From the NCBI GenBank assembly GCA_001898625.1, contig MKUP01000010.1:124001-188000 (forward strand): DNA of 64,000 nucleotides, given 5' to 3'. A program made the translations under genes and the position numbers. Positions 60,889-64,000 of this stretch are shown here, piece by piece. Each line of letters opens with the position of its first letter. Within the stretch, counting starts at the first letter, position 1. Below the pieces are notes generated by a model. The model was given only the letters and a program-made list of their open reading frames with translations. It was not told the DNA's origin and ran no database searches. This DNA is from Burkholderiales bacterium 67-32. Its GTDB lineage: Bacteria > Pseudomonadota > Gammaproteobacteria > Burkholderiales > Burkholderiaceae_B.

Positions 60889-61680
60889 ATGACGACACCT
60901 ACCGAAGCCCCCGTGCAATACACGCTGGCATCCGGCATCGCCACGATCCGGATCAACCGGCCCGACCAGCGCAATGCGCTGTCGATCGAGGTCTGCGAAC
61001 GGCTGCTGGATCTGTGGGACGAAGTCGACCGCGACGAGGCGGTGCGCGCGGTCGTGCTGACCTCGGCCGATTGCGGGACGTTCTCGGCCGGCATGGACCT
61101 GAAGGAAGCCGCAAGAGTGCGAGCGGAGTCGGGCAAGGACATGCTGGAGCTGCTGCGCGATCCGTTCCACCAGCGCATGCGGCGCGTGTCCAAGCCAATC
61201 ATCGCCGCCATGACCGGCCATTTCACCGCGGGAGGCATGGTCCTGGCGGCCAACAGCGACATCCGGGTCGGCCTGGAGGGAACACGTGGCGGCATTTCCG
61301 AGGCCAAGGTTGGGCGGGGTTCGCCGTGGGGCGTGCCCATGCTGTGGATGCTGCCGCAGCCCTTCCTGCTGGAGATGATGATGACGGGCGACATGCATCC
61401 CATCGAACGTTTCCATCAACTGGGGTTCGTCAACTACGTGGAGGCGACGCCTGCCGCGGTGCGCGAACGGGCCCAGGCGGTCGCCCGCACCATTGCTGAC
61501 AATGCGCCGTTGACCGTATGGGCGGCGAAGAAGAGCGTGGGGGCGGCGATGGACCTGGGGTGCGATCGCGGTTTCGAGGCGGCCTGCACGTTCCACGAGC
61601 GCGTCTATGCCAGCGCGGATGCCGTCGAGGGCCCGCGCGCATTTGCCGAAAAGCGCCCGCCGCGCTGGATCGGAGCCTAG
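60889..61680 (+). CDS. Enoyl-CoA hydratase/isomerase family protein (1)
   Basis: 263 aa crotonase. Oxyanion hole GTFSAGMDLKEA and AAMTGHFTAGGM. Both positions for the catalytic acids hold Glu: ISEAKVGRG and LLEMMMTGD. So hydration of an enoyl-CoA is plausible. AGGAG is well placed for the ATG. Confidence 0.88.
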   Translation: MTTPTEAPVQYTLASGIATIRINRPDQRNALSIEVCERLLDLWDEVDRDEAVRAVVLTSADCGTFSAGMDLKEAARVRAESGKDMLELLRDPFHQRMRRVSKPIIAAMTGHFTAGGMVLAANSDIRVGLEGTRGGISEAKVGRGSPWGVPMLWMLPQPFLLEMMMTGDMHPIERFHQLGFVNYVEATPAAVRERAQAVARTIADNAPLTVWAAKKSVGAAMDLGCDRGFEAACTFHERVYASADAVEGPRAFAEKRPPRWIGA

Positions 61681-61682
61681 CC

Positions 61683-62495
61683 ATGGCGGCGGGCGAGGAC
61701 TTCGTCCAGCGCGAGGAACGGGACGGCATCGTCACGCTGACGCTCAGCCATCCCGACACGCTGAACCGCTTTTCCAGCACGGAGCAGTTCCTGGAACTGG
61801 CCGGCCACGTTCGCCGCGCCAACGCCGATCCCGCCGCGCGCGTGCTCGTCATCACCGGCCAGGGCAGGGCGTTCTGCGCGGGCGGCGACCTGAGGCAGAT
61901 GGCGCGGCGTGAAATGTTCTCGGCCGGTTCCGTATCACAGGTGCAGGCGCGCTACCGGGACACGGTGCATCAGGTGCCGCTGGCCCTGAGCGAGATCGAG
62001 ATCCCCATCATCGCCGCGGTCAACGGACCGGCCTATGGCGCGGGCTGCGATCTTGCCTGCTTCTGCGACATACGCATCGCGGCGCGCAGCGCACGTTTCT
62101 CGGTCAGCTTCGCGAGGCTGGGCATCGTCGCCGGGGACGGCGGGGCGTGGATGCTGCCGCGCCTGGTCGGCCGGTCCAAGGCCATGGAGCTGGCCTTCAC
62201 GGCCGATCCCATCGACGCCGACGAGGCCCTGCGCATCGGCCTGGTGTCGGATGTCGTGCCCGACGACGAATTGCGCGCGCGCGCCGATGGCCTGGCCCGC
62301 CGCATCGCCCGGCATCCCGCGCAGGCCATGCGCATGCATAAGCGCCTGTTGCGCGACGCGGAGCAACATACGCTGCCGACCCACCTGGACGTCGTGGCCG
62401 CGTTCCAGGCCATCGCCCACGTCTCGGAGGAACATCTCCAGGCGGTGCGCGACGCGCTGGGTTCGCTGGACGAGGGGCGCCGGCCGGGGCCTTAG
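61683..62495 (+). CDS. Enoyl-CoA hydratase/isomerase family protein (2)
   Basis: 270 aa crotonase. GRAFCAGGDLRQM and VNGPAYGAGCDLAC form the oxyanion hole. The first catalytic Glu is replaced (VSFARLGIVAGDGG) while the second is present (AMELAFTAD), as in PaaG-like isomerases. It probably moves a double bond rather than adding water. It starts 3 nt after the previous stop and ends the plus-strand operon, converging with an IclR gene. Confidence 0.88.
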   Translation: MAAGEDFVQREERDGIVTLTLSHPDTLNRFSSTEQFLELAGHVRRANADPAARVLVITGQGRAFCAGGDLRQMARREMFSAGSVSQVQARYRDTVHQVPLALSEIEIPIIAAVNGPAYGAGCDLACFCDIRIAARSARFSVSFARLGIVAGDGGAWMLPRLVGRSKAMELAFTADPIDADEALRIGLVSDVVPDDELRARADGLARRIARHPAQAMRMHKRLLRDAEQHTLPTHLDVVAAFQAIAHVSEEHLQAVRDALGSLDEGRRPGP

Positions 62496-63289
62496 CGGCC
62501 AGCGTCCTTGTCGAGCGCGATGCGCTGAGCCACCGCGAAGAGTTCGGGCGCTACCTGCTGGCGCAGGTTCTTTTCCGTCAGGCTGGCGCCCACGGCCATG
62601 GCCGCCAGGGCGAATTCCACGCCGGTGCCGGCGTGCACCGGTGTCGCGATCGAGGCGGTCTGGTTGGCGACGGGCGAGGCCAGATAGCACCAGCCGTTCC
62701 GGTCCAGTTCCTGGAAGGCCGCATGGGTGTCGGTGATCTGCCGCTGCATGCCCGCGCCGGCCTCGTCCTCGATCTGGGCCAGCAGGACGCGGCGCTGTTC
62801 CTCGGTCTGCCCCCACAGGTAGGCGCGTCCGGACGCGGAAGCGACCATGGAGAAGCGCGAGCCGGTGGTCAGCCCCAGGCGAACCTTGCCCGAGGGGACG
62901 CAATGCTCGACCACCAGCATGTGCAGCCGGTCGCGCGTGGTCAGCGTCACGTGGACCCCATAGCGCTGGGACAATTCGCGCATCAGCGGTCGTGCCGCCT
63001 GGGCGGTGGGCAGGCGGCGCTTGACCGCGCGCCCCAACGCCAGGCAGGCGACATGCGGCTGGTAGACGTCGTTGCCCAGCGGTTGCAGGAAGTGATGGTT
63101 CAGCAGGGTCTGGACGAGCTTGTCCGTGGTCGCTCGAGTCAGGCCGAGCTTGTTCGAGATGTCGTCCAGCGACAGTCTGCGGTGGCGGACGTCGAACAGC
63201 CGGAGGATCTCCAGGCCCCGGCGCAGCGAATCGACCGGGATGTCGGCGGCCTGGGACGGCTCGGTAGCCGGTTGGCGGGTCCTGACCAT
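62492..63289 (-). CDS. IclR family transcriptional regulator (1)
   Basis: 265 aa. N-terminal winged HTH (VDSLRRGLEILRLFDVRHRR then LSLDDISNKLGLTRATTDKL) and the IclR effector domain (SGRAYLWGQTEEQRR, CYLASPVANQTASIATPVH). It converges with the carboxylase operon and is probably a regulator of it. The start ATG gives MVRTRQPAT and lies 2 nt after the stop of the next IclR gene upstream. Confidence 0.9.
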   Translation of the reverse strand: MVRTRQPATEPSQAADIPVDSLRRGLEILRLFDVRHRRLSLDDISNKLGLTRATTDKLVQTLLNHHFLQPLGNDVYQPHVACLALGRAVKRRLPTAQAARPLMRELSQRYGVHVTLTTRDRLHMLVVEHCVPSGKVRLGLTTGSRFSMVASASGRAYLWGQTEEQRRVLLAQIEDEAGAGMQRQITDTHAAFQELDRNGWCYLASPVANQTASIATPVHAGTGVEFALAAMAVGASLTEKNLRQQVAPELFAVAQRIALDKDAGR

Positions 63290-63291
63290 GG

Positions 63292-64000
63292 CTACTCCGA
63301 CTGGCCGGCGCTGAGCTCGGCTTCCAGCCTGGCCTTGAGCGCCAGCAGCCCGGGGGCGACTTCCTGCTTCAGCCGTGTGATCGCCAGCGCGTTCGAAGGC
63401 GCGGCGCAGCCCAGCGCATAGGTGTGCGGTCCCTCGGGGGTGTCGATCACGAGCGCCACGCCGTTGGTTCCTTCCTCCAGCGTGCCCGCCGCCACGCAAT
63501 AGCCCTGGCTGGCCATCTGGGCGACGGCATGAGGCACTTCCCGGTTCAGCGGCTCCCAGGCCGACGGATCGGCAATGCTGAGTTTTTCGAGATAGGCAAG
63601 GCGCTCGGCATCGCCCATGGCGCCGACCAGCGCCCTGCCCAAGGCCGAGCGGTCGATGCGCAGGCGCGAACCCGCGCGCACGCGCAGCGTGAACAACATC
63701 TCGCGGCTGTGGGCGACCTCGTTGCACACCATGCTGCTGGCGTCGGGGGAAGCCAGGACCACCGAGACACGGTGTTCGTCGGCGAACTGCTGCATCAGCG
63801 GCCTGGCCAGCACGACGAAATCGCTATGGGAAGCCGCGGCGAAACCCAGCGCGAGCACCGGCATGCCCAGGCGGTAGGCGGCCCGCTGGGCCGAGTATTC
63901 CAGGTAGCCCGCCTCCAGCAGATTGGAGGTCAGCCGCGAGACGGTGGGCTTGGGCAGGTCGGTGAGCGCGGCCAGTTCGGAGTTGGTCAGCCAGCCGTTC
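63292..64000 (-). CDS. IclR family transcriptional regulator (2), N-terminus outside window
   Basis: The frame is open to the right edge. Near the edge it reads NGWLTNSELAALTDLPKPTV and SRLTSNLLEAGYLEYSA, the winged HTH, then an IclR effector domain to the stop. The first 10-40 residues lie outside. It is directly upstream of another IclR gene on the same strand, a tandem pair sharing an operon but with clearly different effector domains. Confidence 0.9.
   Translation of the reverse strand, partial: NGWLTNSELAALTDLPKPTVSRLTSNLLEAGYLEYSAQRAAYRLGMPVLALGFAAASHSDFVVLARPLMQQFADEHRVSVVLASPDASSMVCNEVAHSREMLFTLRVRAGSRLRIDRSALGRALVGAMGDAERLAYLEKLSIADPSAWEPLNREVPHAVAQMASQGYCVAAGTLEEGTNGVALVIDTPEGPHTYALGCAAPSNALAITRLKQEVAPGLLALKARLEAELSAGQSE

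Overview
This is a GC-rich window, about two thirds G+C by eye, from a betaproteobacterial chromosome. The best fit is the Alcaligenaceae (Bordetella/Achromobacter type). Three things support this: several periplasmic Bug-family (TctC-like) solute-binding proteins beside catabolic operons, the smpB / ratA-rnfH / guaB-guaA arrangement, and a guaA with a roughly 20-residue insertion before its C-terminal domain that I associate with this group. There are no tRNA or rRNA genes, CRISPR arrays, phage genes or insertion sequences that I can recognise. The window cuts one gene at each end.

Layout. (1) 1-5,910: a minus-strand catabolic operon of M20 amidohydrolase, maleate-isomerase-like protein, HpcH/HpaI aldolase, creatininase-like protein and two tandem Bug proteins, with a divergent LysR regulator. 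(2) 5,904-9,349: divergent ppsR and ppsA, which control PEP synthesis. (3) 9,349-19,000: a small hydrolase operon under a double palindrome, a Tat-exported lipoprotein of the serine beta-lactamase fold, an NfeD/SPFH membrane pair, a fragment of a dead acyl-CoA dehydrogenase, smpB, ratA-rnfH and guaB-guaA. (4) 19,000-32,550: an accessory region of small regulator-plus-target modules (TetR, MerR, XRE, GlxA/AraC and a small HTH protein). Several have clear palindromic operators. It also holds a diguanylate cyclase, dbpA and a patch of gene debris. (5) 32,547-37,043: a compact four-gene minus-strand operon of a histidine-box membrane oxygenase, a fatty-acid desaturase, a ketosynthase III fused to a haem-oxygenase-like di-iron domain, and an unrecognised protein. 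I read it as an undescribed lipid-derived biosynthetic pathway, and it is the most interesting part of the window. (6) 37,204-47,287: Asp/Glu racemase, AraC regulator, then a three-subunit molybdenum hydroxylase whose large subunit carries a fused CoxG domain, a CoA ligase, a crotonase and an aromatic-acid MFS transporter; together these suggest uptake, CoA activation and hydroxylation of an aromatic acid. (7) 47,299-51,575: an ECF sigma factor with OsmC and CopD-like proteins, an orphan HipB-like regulator with an SDR, and an MFS transporter. (8) 51,734-64,000: a LysR regulator and a long plus-strand operon of AtuA-like protein, DUF4387-type protein, biotin-dependent acyl-CoA carboxylase, CoA transferase, MaoC hydratase, Bug protein and two crotonases, closed by two IclR regulators on the other strand.

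The common theme is assimilation of organic acids through CoA chemistry, with Bug proteins and MFS carriers for uptake and one local regulator per operon. A repeat of about 78 bp occurs twice in opposite orientations (9,349 and 38,063).
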